Shown here: one piece after another, positions 38,708 through 47,205 of the stretch
Layout of the letters: the number at the start of each line of letters is the position of its first letter
How positions within the stretch are numbered: position 1 is the stretch's first letter
Made by a program: the position numbers and the translations under genes
NCBI RefSeq assembly: GCF_022698145.1
Contig: NZ_JALDAX010000012.1
Location: 62,001-126,000, forward strand
Direction of reading: 5' to 3'
Source: Streptomyces spinosisporus
Lineage (GTDB): Bacteria > Actinomycetota > Actinomycetes > Streptomycetales > Streptomycetaceae
DNA length: 64,000 nucleotides
The notes under the pieces: model-generated
The model's database searches: none
Seen by the model: the letters and a program-made list of their open reading frames with translations, nothing else
What the model was told of the DNA's origin: nothing

Positions 38708-40420
38708 TCAGCCGAGTGCGGATGCCGCCCCCTTGAGCACCAGTCCGATCCCCAGGGCGACGACGAGGAACGCCGACGCCAGGGGGGCGCTCCTGCGGAC
38801 CAGGGCCGCGACCGGACGGGCCGTCCAGCGGGGACGCCTGTCCAGCAGGCGGTTCACCCCGGTGCCCAGCTTGACCACCGCGAACCCGGCCGCGGTGAGG
38901 GTGAGCGCGAGCCCGACTCCGTACGCGACGACCAACAGCAGCCCGAACCAGGCCTGCCCGAGCGCCGCGGCGCCGACGAGCACGACGACGGCCGACGGGC
39001 TCGGCACGAGACCGCCGGCGAAGCCGAGCAGGATCGTGCCGCGCAGGGTCGGGGCGGTGGAGTGGGTGTGGGTGAAGCCGCCGTGGGTGTGCTCGATGGT
39101 GTGCGGATGGGGGTGGGCGTGGCCGTGGTTGTGGTCGTGGGGGTGGTTGTGGGGGTGGCTGTGGTCGTGATCGTGCGTGTGCGTGTGCGCGTGGTCGTGG
39201 TCGTGCGTGTGAGCGGGCGGGTGGGGATGGTGTTCGGCGGTCGTCGGTACGGGTTCCGTGTGGGCGGCGACCAGGACGAGTTCGCGCTCCTCGGGCTGCT
39301 CAGTCTCGTGCGGGTGGGGGTGGCCGTCCGGGCCGTGCGGGTGGGGATGGTCGTGGGTGTGCCCGTGACCATGGCTGTGCCCAGGGCCGCGGTTGCGCCA
39401 GGCCCGGCGTACGAGGGTCACGCCCGCGCAGGCCACCAGGACGCCGCTCGCGATGCCCAGCCAGGTGATCACCGAGGGCGCCGCCCCCGAACCGGCCGTG
39501 ACCAGGAGGCCCAGCGCGACCACCCCCAGCGTGTGCGTGACCGTCACCGAGGCGGCCAGCGGCAGTACGTCCTTGAGGCGGGCGCGACCGCCGCGGGCGG
39601 CTGCCGTCGCGGCCATCAGGGTCTTGCCGTGGCCCGGGGCGAGCGCGTGCATCGCGCCCAGGACGATCGCGATCAGCAGCGCCAGTGCGGTGAAGCCGAC
39701 GGTGAGGTCGTGCCGGGCGACCAGCGAGTCCAGGGCACGGGTCCAGCGGTCGGCGCCGCGCGGCAGCACGGAGGCGGCCGGCGCGTCCTGACGGTCCTCG
39801 GTGAGGGCGGGCCCGCCGGGGCGCACCCGCAGGGAGGCGGACGAGGTGTCGGCGGGGGAGGAGAGCAACTCCTTGGGATAGCTGGTGAGTTCGCGGGAGA
39901 CCGAGCTCTTCGGTACGTCCGTTGCGGCGAGCGTCGTCCGGTCGCCGCGCGCGGTGATCTCCCGCCAGCCGGGCCCGGAGGACGCGCCCGCGCTGTGGAA
40001 GCCGACGGTCACGGTGTTGCCCTTCGGCAGCGGCGCGGTCAGCCGGCACTCGACCCGCAGCGTGGTCAGTCCCGCCTGTCCGGGCCGCTTCTGGGCCTTG
40101 CTGCCGGCGACGGTCAGGGCGGTTTCCCGCCCGTCGACGGTGACCTTGCTGCCGTCCGCCGCTTTCGCGCATCGCTGCCGCGCCCACTCGGTCGTGCCGA
40201 GCCGCTCGATGTCCGGCTCGGCCTGCGTGGCGGGGATCTCGGCGAGGTCCTCGACGTGGTCGACACGGAGCCGGTCGGGCGTGGCCACGAGGCCGTCGTA
40301 GCGGTTGACGGTGAAGTTGCCGAGGGGGTGCGCGCTCGCGCTGGTGGAAGGGAACAGCGCGAGCGCGCAGGCCGCCGTGAGGACGGCCCCGGTGGAGGCG
40401 AGCAGTCGACGAGGGTTCAC
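38708..40420 (-). CDS. NicO-family nickel/cobalt exporter with external domain and very His-rich loop
   Basis: The 570-residue protein has a signal peptide and an external domain starting AHPLGNFTVNRYDGL (about 31-230). NicO helices follow with LLIAIVLGAMHALAPGHGKTLMA, the HxxxPGHGK motif of RcnA/NicO exporters. A loop of about 125 residues (roughly 355-475) contains about 38 histidines in alternating HxH patterns, then LGFAGGLVPSPSAVVVL (the second metal motif) and the final helices. It probably exports Ni/Co or senses them through the loop. The GTG start overlaps the TPR stop (GTGA). It is last in the DUF4331-TPR-NicO operon, which carries a sigma-factor-type promoter. Confidence 0.88.
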   Translation of the reverse strand: MNPRRLLASTGAVLTAACALALFPSTSASAHPLGNFTVNRYDGLVATPDRLRVDHVEDLAEIPATQAEPDIERLGTTEWARQRCAKAADGSKVTVDGRETALTVAGSKAQKRPGQAGLTTLRVECRLTAPLPKGNTVTVGFHSAGASSGPGWREITARGDRTTLAATDVPKSSVSRELTSYPKELLSSPADTSSASLRVRPGGPALTEDRQDAPAASVLPRGADRWTRALDSLVARHDLTVGFTALALLIAIVLGAMHALAPGHGKTLMAATAAARGGRARLKDVLPLAASVTVTHTLGVVALGLLVTAGSGAAPSVITWLGIASGVLVACAGVTLVRRAWRNRGPGHSHGHGHTHDHPHPHGPDGHPHPHETEQPEERELVLVAAHTEPVPTTAEHHPHPPAHTHDHDHAHTHTHDHDHSHPHNHPHDHNHGHAHPHPHTIEHTHGGFTHTHSTAPTLRGTILLGFAGGLVPSPSAVVVLVGAAALGQAWFGLLLVVAYGVGLALTLTAAGFAVVKLGTGVNRLLDRRPRWTARPVAALVRRSAPLASAFLVVALGIGLVLKGAASALG

Positions 40421-42003
40421 TGCGCCGCCTCCAGGTCCTTGATCGCTTCGCGGGCCTCGTGGGCGCCCAGTGGGGAGAAGCCGGGGTTGAGTTTCAGTGC
40501 CGCTTTCAGTGAGGCGCGGGCGTCCTCGGGGTGGCCGGTGGCGCGCTCGATCATGCCGCGGTGATAGAGGAACGAGGCGTTGCGGTAGCCGGTGGCCGTC
40601 GCCTGCCGGGCGTACGAAAGGGCCTGTGTGTCCTGGCCGTTGACGTGCAGGGCCCAGGCCAGGGCGTCCGCGGTGTGCACGGTGTGCCGCCGGGTCCACT
40701 CCGCGCGGGCGGCGCGCAGGGCCGAGGTCCTGTCGCCGTGGTCGGCGGCGGCGAGCGCGGTGTCGAGGTCGGCGTTGACGCCGTTGGCGCGGGCGAGCGC
40801 GATCCACGCGTCCACCAGGGCGTACTGGTCGAGGGCCTTCGCCCGGTCGCCCTCGGCGCCGCGCTCCTCGTACATCTCGCCGAGCTCGACCAGCGGTTGG
40901 GGCAGCGGATAGCGGGCGACGACCTGTTCCATCCCCTTGATTGCGGCGGCCCGGTCGCCGCTCGCGTACTGCGCGAGGGCACGGCCCTGCAGTGCGGGAA
41001 GGTAGTTCTCGTCGGCGGCGAGCGCCCGGGCGTAGTGGGTGAGTGCGCTCTTGTAGTCGCCCTGGTTCCAGGCGAGTTGACCGAGCTGGGCGGCGACGTA
41101 GGAGATGTCTCCGCGGGCGGTGGAGGAGCCGAGGGCCTGTTCCAGGACCCGGCGCGCCGTCTTCACGTCGCCGCGCAGCTCATGGACGTACGCGTACCTG
41201 GTGAAGACCGGGACGCCCGGGCGCCGGGAGTCGGCGGTGTCGGCGGCCCTCGACGCGTCGGCGTAGCGGCCGAGTTCGACGAGGGCGTCGATACGGGAGG
41301 AGAGGGCGCGCTCGCTGTACGGGTTCTCCTTGAGCACGCCGTCCGCGTACCTGAGGGCGTCCGTGAAGTCGTGCCGCGCGGCGGCCAGGGCGGCCTGGCC
41401 CGTGACGGCCTGCTCGTTGCCGGGCTTCAGCTCCAGCGAGCGCTTCAACGCCTTCTGGGCCTGCGGGTAGCGGGAGGGGTCGCCCTTGGTGCGGGCCTGC
41501 TCGACATAGGCGAGACCGAGCGTGGCCCAGCTGCCGAAGTCCTTCGGCTGGACCCGGAGTTGGGCCTGCAACGCGGCGATGCTCGCGTCCAGGCCACCGG
41601 ACAGCACGGCCGGGGACACGGCCCCGGATGCGGCGGCCACGGTGGTGTCCTCGTGGTCCCTCAACGCACCGACCGCGATGGATCCGGCCGTCAGCGCAAC
41701 AGCCAACAGCACAGCCGTCCCCCCGAGCTGCAACGCCCGCACCCGCCGCACGGCCGCGACGCGGGGATCGGCATTCGCGCCGGGGCCGACCTCCGTGCTC
41801 AGGTCCGTTTCCCCGCTCCCGGCGGAGACTGCGCAGCTGCCCGCCTGGTCCGGGCCGTCGGGGCCTGGCGGCGGGTTCTTCTTCGCCAAGGCCGGGTCGT
41901 GCCGGGGCTTTTCGGGGTGTGGCGTGGCCTCGTGGTTCGGTGGGGTGGCGGGCGCGGGGCCCTGCTTCCTCTCCGGCTCGGTGCCGTTCGTGCGCGGGGC
42001 CAT
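40417..42003 (-). CDS. membrane-anchored TPR protein
   Basis: The 528-residue protein has a Pro/Gly-rich cytoplasmic start (about 1-85), one helix (QLGGTAVLLAVALTAGSIAVGAL) and about eight to ten tetratricopeptide repeats filling the outside part (such as WATLGLAYVEQA, YKSALTHYARALAADENYLPALQ). The repeats end at NPGFSPLGAHEAREAIKDLEAAQ. It should be a scaffold, possibly assembling or presenting the NicO exporter and DUF4331 proteins. GAGGAG is 5 nt before the ATG. The gap to the DUF4331 gene is 201 bp and carries a Streptomyces dispersed repeat, but no other promoter is obvious. Confidence 0.85.
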   Translation of the reverse strand: MAPRTNGTEPERKQGPAPATPPNHEATPHPEKPRHDPALAKKNPPPGPDGPDQAGSCAVSAGSGETDLSTEVGPGANADPRVAAVRRVRALQLGGTAVLLAVALTAGSIAVGALRDHEDTTVAAASGAVSPAVLSGGLDASIAALQAQLRVQPKDFGSWATLGLAYVEQARTKGDPSRYPQAQKALKRSLELKPGNEQAVTGQAALAAARHDFTDALRYADGVLKENPYSERALSSRIDALVELGRYADASRAADTADSRRPGVPVFTRYAYVHELRGDVKTARRVLEQALGSSTARGDISYVAAQLGQLAWNQGDYKSALTHYARALAADENYLPALQGRALAQYASGDRAAAIKGMEQVVARYPLPQPLVELGEMYEERGAEGDRAKALDQYALVDAWIALARANGVNADLDTALAAADHGDRTSALRAARAEWTRRHTVHTADALAWALHVNGQDTQALSYARQATATGYRNASFLYHRGMIERATGHPEDARASLKAALKLNPGFSPLGAHEAREAIKDLEAAQ

Positions 42004-42130
42004 GCCCTCTCCTCAATCGACGTGCTGCAAGCGGACGTTGCGGGATGTGCGGCGCGGCCCGGCCGTGGGGGATGAGTACGAACGGGCCACGCCAGTCGAG
42101 GGTTCGGGCCCGGGCGGAGCCCGGACCGAA

Positions 42131-42159
42131 GGGGCGCGGGGAACTGCGCGACCAGCCAC
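42131..42159. repeat. dispersed Streptomyces intergenic repeat
   Basis: GGGGCGCGGGGAACTGCGCG followed by ACCAGCCAC is, from memory, a very common intergenic sequence across Streptomyces genomes. It appears once in this window, between the TPR and DUF4331 genes. Confidence 0.6.
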
Positions 42160-42204
42160 GGAACCGCTGTGGCCGAACGACGGCCGGCAGTCCCCCCGCG
42201 AGAG

Positions 42205-43734
42205 TCAGTACGCACGCCTCCGCATCCGGCGCCACCACATCAGCGCCGCCGCGATCAGCACGATCCCGGCCGCACCGGCGCCCGCGGACCCCGCGATCAG
42301 CGTCATGTTGCTGTTGTTGTCGGAGGCCGGCTGCAGAGCGTCCCCCAGCTGGTTGCGGACGTCGTTCCCGCTGGTGGCACCCTTGGCGGTGGCACCGCGC
42401 GAACCGGCCGTCGGGTTGGCCAGGTACGGGAAGGAGTGCCCGAAGCCCTTGTCGTTCTTGTCGACCGCGTCGCCCAAGTCGTTCTTGGATCCGACCAGTT
42501 CACCCTCGACGACCTGCAGCGCCTCGTCGACCACGTCGTCGGTGAGCCGACGGCCGTTCGGGAAGCCCGCGTTGTCACCGTCGAGCACACCCAGCCGCTT
42601 CGGCTCGGCCGTGGGCTTGATCGAGGTGTTCAGGCGCAGCTCCTCCGCCGGCCGGACCTTCGGCGGCTGGTTGAGCCCCTTGACGCCCTTGAGGAACACG
42701 TCGACCAGGTCGTTGCGCGGCTCGGCCGGCGCCTTGATCTTGTAGATCGACTCGATGAGCTTCGGCAGCTCGGGGTTGGTCACGTTCTTCAGGAACTGGC
42801 CGTCGTTCCACGGCGAGGACGCGTTGAACTTGTCCTTGTCCTTCAGCGGGTTGACGACCTCGTTGACCAGCGGGTTGCCCAGACGCGAGACCTGCTCGTA
42901 GTAGCCCTGGGCGTTCTTGCGCTGGGTGGTCGACCAGATGCCGACGACCGGCTGGTCCGCCGACTCCGTGATCATGTCGGTCGGGACCTGAAGGGCGATC
43001 GAGTTGACGTTGTAGCCCTTGAGGGTGTCCCGCCCGACCTCGGAGAGATCGCCGCCGTACAGCAGGTCGAAGACCCTGAGGTCCAGGAAGAACGGGTCGT
43101 CGGCCTGGCCCGCGAACGTCTGCGCGCCGTTGGCGAGCTTGTGGATCGCCTGCTTGCGCAGCGTGTCGTAGTCCGGCATCGACGCCTTGCCGACATTGGA
43201 CGGAGCCACCGCCACGTTGTCGGCGAGCTTCGTCTTCGACGTCACCTTCTGGTTGTGCAGCTTGATCAGGTCGATGTCGTACGACTGCGTGACGTTCAGG
43301 TCGGGGTCGTCCAGGCTGGTGACCGCGCCCGTGTTGTAGAGGAACGTCTTCTTGTTCTTCGTGTGCGTCTTGAAGGTGTAGCGCAGCAGCAACTCGCCCT
43401 GCGCGTCACCGTTGTTGTCGATGTGGATGTCGTACTGGGCGTCGTCGGCGAACGTGTAGAAGTTCGGGCCGCCCGCCGGGTCCTCGAAGGGGATCCAGTT
43501 GGCGATGATCGTCGTCGTGTCCGGCCTGTCCGGGCTGACGAACGCGTACACGTCGGTGTTGTCGTACTGCGGCTGCCCCGAGATCAGCGGGGCCTCCCGG
43601 TGGCTGGAGGCGGAAGCCGCCCCCGGTTCCAGCGTGGCGACGCCGGCGGCCGCGAGCCCCCCGGCAGCGAGCGCTCCTGCCATCAGGGTCGCGACGCTCC
43701 TGCGTCCCGCACCGCTCCTGGAGATAGGTGTCAT
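42205..43734 (-). CDS. secreted DUF4331 protein
   Basis: The 509-residue protein has a signal peptide (cleavage near AASAS, about 43) and a DUF4331 domain. SSHREAPLISGQPQYDNTDV, FVSPDRPDTTTIIANWIPFE and the later VPTDMI / GIWSTTQRK are all clear. A C-terminal hydrophobic helix and RRMRRRAY act as a membrane anchor. The function of DUF4331 is unknown; the HREAP histidine near the mature N-terminus is striking and could bind metal. GAGG is 6 nt before the ATG. Its promoter at 43773-43801 matches the sigma-factor promoter on the other side. It is the first gene of the operon with TPR and NicO. Confidence 0.88.
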   Translation of the reverse strand: MTPISRSGAGRRSVATLMAGALAAGGLAAAGVATLEPGAASASSHREAPLISGQPQYDNTDVYAFVSPDRPDTTTIIANWIPFEDPAGGPNFYTFADDAQYDIHIDNNGDAQGELLLRYTFKTHTKNKKTFLYNTGAVTSLDDPDLNVTQSYDIDLIKLHNQKVTSKTKLADNVAVAPSNVGKASMPDYDTLRKQAIHKLANGAQTFAGQADDPFFLDLRVFDLLYGGDLSEVGRDTLKGYNVNSIALQVPTDMITESADQPVVGIWSTTQRKNAQGYYEQVSRLGNPLVNEVVNPLKDKDKFNASSPWNDGQFLKNVTNPELPKLIESIYKIKAPAEPRNDLVDVFLKGVKGLNQPPKVRPAEELRLNTSIKPTAEPKRLGVLDGDNAGFPNGRRLTDDVVDEALQVVEGELVGSKNDLGDAVDKNDKGFGHSFPYLANPTAGSRGATAKGATSGNDVRNQLGDALQPASDNNSNMTLIAGSAGAGAAGIVLIAAALMWWRRMRRRAY

Positions 43735-43772
43735 GCCGTCCGTCCTCAGTCCCAACTTGCCTGACGAACGCT

Positions 43773-43801
43773 GATTCGGAGCGGTCGGCAAAGTGGATTG
43801 G
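43773..43801 (-). promoter_or_regulatory. ECF (SigK-like) promoter of DUF4331 operon
   Basis: On the minus strand, CCAATCC, 16 bp, then CGAATC. It has the same elements and spacing as the promoter of the sigma gene. The predicted start leaves a 5' leader of about 35 nt before ATG 43734. Confidence 0.65.
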
Positions 43802-43909
43802 TCGAATCTCAAACGTTCTTGAGGCGAGTTCGGGAGCTCGTCCCCCACGACCCGTGAATCTTGTTTCGTGGGCCGCGGACCCGCGTTTTCGGCACTCTGA
43901 TCCGTAACC

Positions 43910-43937
43910 CCATCCGGAGGTGCGTTCGTTGCGAATG
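43910..43937 (+). promoter_or_regulatory. ECF (SigK-like) autoregulatory promoter
   Basis: CCATCC (43910-43915), 16 bp, then CGAATG (43932-43937). It places the transcription start near 43944 and excludes the upstream GTG at 43920 as a start codon. Confidence 0.65.
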
Positions 43938-43985
43938 CCTGGTGTGACGGGACGGGGCCCTTGCGGCCGCAGAGAGGGGGACCGC

Positions 43986-44528
43986 GTGGAGGCGGACGAG
44001 CTTCTGGTGCTCGTGGCGGGCGGAGACCAGAAGGCATTCGAGGAGCTGTACGGGCTGGTGTCGGGTCCGGTGTTCGGACTGGTGCGCCGGGTCGTACGGG
44101 ACCCCGCGCAGTCGGAGGAGGTGGCCCAGGAGGTGCTGCTGGAACTGTGGCGGTCCGCAGCGCGGTTCGATCCCGGGCGCGGCAGCGCGCTGTCCTGGAT
44201 CCTCACCCTCGCCCACCGCCGGGCCGTCGACCGGGTGCGCAGCGCCCGCGCGGCCGGCGAGCGCGAGCAGCGCGAGGCGCGCCGAGCCCACCACCCCGCC
44301 TTCGACCAGGTCACCGAGGAGGTCGAGGCGGGCCTCGAACGGGAGTGGGTGCGCCGCTGTCTGGACCGGCTCACCGACCTGCAGCGGCAGTCCGTCACGC
44401 TCGCCTATTACGACGGCTACACGTACCGTGAAGTGGCCGAGCGGCTCTCGCTGCCGCTGGGCACGGTCAAGACCCGGATGCGCGATGGACTCACCCAGCT
44501 GCGCAAGTGCCTGGGAGGTGTCGCATGA
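43986..44528 (+). CDS. sigK: ECF RNA polymerase sigma factor, SigK-like
   Basis: The 180-residue sigma factor has region 2 (FEELYGLVSGPVFGLVRRVV and DPAQSEEVAQEVLLELWRSA) and region 4 (LTDLQRQSVTLAYYDGYTYREVAERLSLPLGTVKTRMRDGL). The adjacent anti-sigma with a C-terminal RskA-like domain places it in the SigK/RskA group (ECF19). The GTG at 43986 is chosen because AGAGGGGGA is just upstream and the autoregulatory promoter (43910-43937) would otherwise lie inside the gene. It is coupled to the anti-sigma by ATGA. The predicted regulon includes itself and the divergent DUF4331-TPR-NicO operon. The signal may be metal or redox stress, by inference from the NicO gene. Confidence 0.88.
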   Translation: MEADELLVLVAGGDQKAFEELYGLVSGPVFGLVRRVVRDPAQSEEVAQEVLLELWRSAARFDPGRGSALSWILTLAHRRAVDRVRSARAAGEREQREARRAHHPAFDQVTEEVEAGLEREWVRRCLDRLTDLQRQSVTLAYYDGYTYREVAERLSLPLGTVKTRMRDGLTQLRKCLGGVA

Positions 44529-45334
44529 GCCTGCGCGACCGCCTGCGCCGCGAGGACCCGCACTCGCTGGCCGCCCCCTACGCGCTCGACGCGCTCGCGC
44601 CCGCCGAGCGGGCCCGCTTCGAGAAGCACCTGCAGACGTGCGCCGTCTGTGCCGCCGAGGTGCGGGCGCTGTCCGAGGACGCGGTCCGGCTGGCCTATTC
44701 GACGGCCGTCCCGGCGCCGCCCGCGATGCGGGACCGGGTGCTGGCCGCCGTACGCGCCACTCCGCAGGAGCCCGCGCACGAGCACACGCCCCAACTGCCG
44801 CCGCACGTCTGGGGCACGCAGCCACCGCCGGCGCGCTCCCGTGCGCCCCGCGAGCGCCGCCCGCTCTTCGTCCCCTTCGCCACGGCGACGGCCGCCGCGG
44901 CCCTCGTGGTCGCATCCCTCTTCGCGGTCCAGGCCGACCGGACCCAGGACCGGCTGAACGCCGAGCGGGCCCAGTCACGTGAGATCGCCCACGTTCTCGC
45001 AGCTCCCGACGCACGCGCGACCGCGGGGCGGGACGACCGGGGCCGCAACATCTCGGTGGTCGCCTCCGCGTCCGAGAAACAGGCGGTCGTCACGCTCAGC
45101 GGATACGGCTCCCTGCCCAGCGGACGCGTGCACCAGCTGTGGCTCATGCGCCCCAATGCGCAACCACGCTCCCTCGGGCTGTTCAAGGGCGGCGACACGC
45201 CCCTGGTCGCGACCGACCTCGACAGGTCTGCCACATCACTGGCTGTGACCGTCGAGCCCGACGGCGGCTCACCGCAGCCCACCAGCCAGCCGATTGTCCA
45301 ACTCGCCCTGAAAGCGGTTGGATTCGGAGAGTGA
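44525..45334 (+). CDS. rskA: anti-sigma factor, RskA family
   Basis: The 269-residue protein has an N-terminal zinc-type anti-sigma domain (AAPYALDALAPAERARFEKH followed by LQTCAVCAAEV, the HxxxCxxC motif). A cytoplasmic linker and one membrane helix (FATATAAAALVVASLFAVQA, about 121-140) follow, then a C-terminal RskA domain with HQLWLMRPNAQPRSLGLF (about 200-217). It should hold the sigma factor at the membrane and be destroyed by regulated proteolysis on stress. The start overlaps the sigma stop as ATGA. Confidence 0.9.
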   Translation: MSLRDRLRREDPHSLAAPYALDALAPAERARFEKHLQTCAVCAAEVRALSEDAVRLAYSTAVPAPPAMRDRVLAAVRATPQEPAHEHTPQLPPHVWGTQPPPARSRAPRERRPLFVPFATATAAAALVVASLFAVQADRTQDRLNAERAQSREIAHVLAAPDARATAGRDDRGRNISVVASASEKQAVVTLSGYGSLPSGRVHQLWLMRPNAQPRSLGLFKGGDTPLVATDLDRSATSLAVTVEPDGGSPQPTSQPIVQLALKAVGFGE

Positions 45335-45460
45335 CGAACGTGGAATCGTCAACCTCCTTACGGGGAAGGTGAATCCTGTGACCGCGATACACGAGTGCCC
45401 CGAGGGAGCGATAGGGTTACTCTGCCCGGGCCGGGTGGACTCGTACGGGTGGGGAGTGAC

Positions 45461-45730
45461 ATGGAACAGATAACAGTGCGGAGCAGGGCGAGGGTCCCTG
45501 CGATCACGTACGGGAGCAGCGCGAGCAGCTCGCGCCTCGACCGGCACCTCTCGGTGCTGGGCGGTCCCGCCGTGCCGCAACAGAAGGCCGCCGAGGCGAC
45601 CACGCTGATGCGTGAGCTCACCACGCGCGACACCCCGCAGGAGCGCAGTGCCAGGGGTGCGCGGATCAGCCGCGTACTGCTCTTCGCGCCGCTGCGTCGG
45701 CTGCGCCGTTCGCTGTTCGGCGGGCGCTGA
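45461..45730 (+). CDS. small conserved-looking basic protein of unknown function
   Basis: The 89-residue protein (starting MEQITVRSRARVPAITYG) is rich in Ser, Arg and Ala, with a helical middle (AAEATTLMRELTTRDTPQER) and a basic hydrophobic C-terminal end (RVLLFAPLRRLRRSLFGGR) that looks amphipathic and could touch membranes. GGGGAG lies 5 nt before ATG 45461, and codon use is normal. I do not recognise a family. It follows the anti-sigma gene by 126 bp with a possible promoter, TAGGGT, in between. Confidence 0.65.
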   Translation: MEQITVRSRARVPAITYGSSASSSRLDRHLSVLGGPAVPQQKAAEATTLMRELTTRDTPQERSARGARISRVLLFAPLRRLRRSLFGGR

Positions 45731-45912
45731 GCCGCACCGGCGCCCCCGGCGGGCCCACGCCCGGTCGACCGCACCGTCCCGGCGCAGCGCTGCTCACTCG
45801 TCGTCCGTCATCCCCACGGCAGCAGCGATGCTCAGGTGCGCCACCGGGCGAGGGCCCGCGCCCAGAGCCCGAAGCCACGTCCCCGGCCGGACCCGCAGGC
45901 TCTCGACTCCTA

Positions 45913-45983
45913 CCGCCCCGGTTATTACCGCCCCGGCTGTCAACTCCCCACCGCCCCGGCTGCCAACTCCCCACCGTCCCGCC
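45913..45983. repeat. tandem direct repeat
   Basis: A 23-bp unit (ACCGCCCCGGCTG followed by YCAACTCCCC) occurs at 45928-45950 and 45951-45973 with one mismatch. A partial copy lies on each side (ACCGCCCCGG at 45913). It lies in the 274-bp gap after the small protein gene, which otherwise holds nothing I can name. Confidence 0.8.
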
Positions 45984-46004
45984 CGAGTTGCCCCGCCACT
46001 GCGG

Positions 46005-47165
46005 CTAGATGAGCGCGAACTGCCCTTCCGGGCCTTCCTCGTGATGGTCCAGGACCGACGCCGGCCTGCGCGCGGTCCCGGGAACTGGCAGGACACCCGC
46101 CTTGTGCAGCTCGGACGCCGTGACGGGCGCGGTCACCGTCAACTCCTGCTGCTGCGGCCGTACTTCGGCGAGCAGGGCCAGCACCGTGATCAGTTCCAGC
46201 AGCTCGGACGTCCACGCCTGCGGCCAGGTCGCCGGGCGGATCGCCGCGAGCGTGCCCGGTTCGGCCCGAGCGGTGCGCGCCGTGAACCACTGCTCCAGTA
46301 CGCGCACACCTCCCGCCTCGAAGTCCCATGCCTCGGGCGGCACGGGGGAGATGCGGCCCTCGTCGAGCAGCAGGGTCTCCTCGTCACGGTCGTAGTCGAT
46401 CGTGAGCGGGCGGGACGGCAGCGGGGCGCGGACATAGGGGCGGCGGCCGCCCGGCAGCTTGGGCCGGTCGCCGTCGCGGCGCATCAGCCACAGGATGCGG
46501 CGGCCCAACTCCACGCCCCGCGACCACAGTTCGCCGTCCTCGGTGAGCGGGACCGTCAGACCGGGCCGCACCGTCGCCATGATCCAGGCGAGCACGTCCA
46601 CCGGGGCGGGGACGAGGCCCAGACGCGTGCCCAGGTGCTCCAGCAGGCCCGGCGCCAGGTTGGGCTCCGCACCGCCGGGGCGGCGGTGGAGCGGACGGAT
46701 ACGGCCGGGGCGCAGCAGCGGGAGACGGGACGTGGCGAGCAGCTGCGGGCCGCCCGTGTCGGACGGGGTCTCCACGACGAAGACCTGCCGCTCGTCCGCC
46801 ACCCGCCACAACTCCGGGCGGGCCGAGTCGATCAGCCGGTGGTCGGGGATCAGCCACTGCTCGTCGAAGGCGGCGTGCAGCACGCGCACCGGCTCCGGGC
46901 AGGGGCCGACGGCGCGCAGCAGCTTCTCCGTGCCGCTCGACTGGCCCGGCAGCTGGCCCACCGCCGAGTGCAGGGTGCGCGAGCGGGAGGGTTCGAACAG
47001 GGCCTCCCGGTCCGGGCCCTCGGCCTTCATCAGGGCGTCCCAGCGCGACTTCAGACAGGCCGCGTCGGGGCCCGCCGGCCACCCCCGGCCGAGCCGCGGC
47101 GGTGCGACGGACCACGGCATGAGGTCCGCCAGCAGCGGAGCGTCGTCGTGCGTCACGCTGGGCAT
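46005..47165 (-). CDS. type ISP restriction-modification C-terminal-domain-like protein
   Basis: The 386-residue protein starts MPSVTHDDAPLLADLMPWSV and contains LYR-like aromatic and charged stretches (FDEQWLIPDHRLIDSARPEL, ARPELWRVADERQVFVVETP). From memory these match Streptomyces proteins annotated by the type ISP C-terminal specificity domain. No methyltransferase, helicase or nuclease motif is present, so it is a stand-alone target-recognition-like domain, not a working restriction system. GGAAGG lies 7 nt before the ATG. It is 40 bp behind gntR on the same strand and may be in the hmgA transcript. Confidence 0.6.
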   Translation of the reverse strand: MPSVTHDDAPLLADLMPWSVAPPRLGRGWPAGPDAACLKSRWDALMKAEGPDREALFEPSRSRTLHSAVGQLPGQSSGTEKLLRAVGPCPEPVRVLHAAFDEQWLIPDHRLIDSARPELWRVADERQVFVVETPSDTGGPQLLATSRLPLLRPGRIRPLHRRPGGAEPNLAPGLLEHLGTRLGLVPAPVDVLAWIMATVRPGLTVPLTEDGELWSRGVELGRRILWLMRRDGDRPKLPGGRRPYVRAPLPSRPLTIDYDRDEETLLLDEGRISPVPPEAWDFEAGGVRVLEQWFTARTARAEPGTLAAIRPATWPQAWTSELLELITVLALLAEVRPQQQELTVTAPVTASELHKAGVLPVPGTARRPASVLDHHEEGPEGQFALI

Positions 47166-47205
47166 CGTACGACCTTCCGCCGACAGGCATCCGGGGCCGG
47201 GGGCC

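Noticed and set aside
43920..43985. Earlier GTG start for the sigma factor
   Set aside because: It would place the autoregulatory promoter inside the coding region, and the extra residues are not sigma-like.
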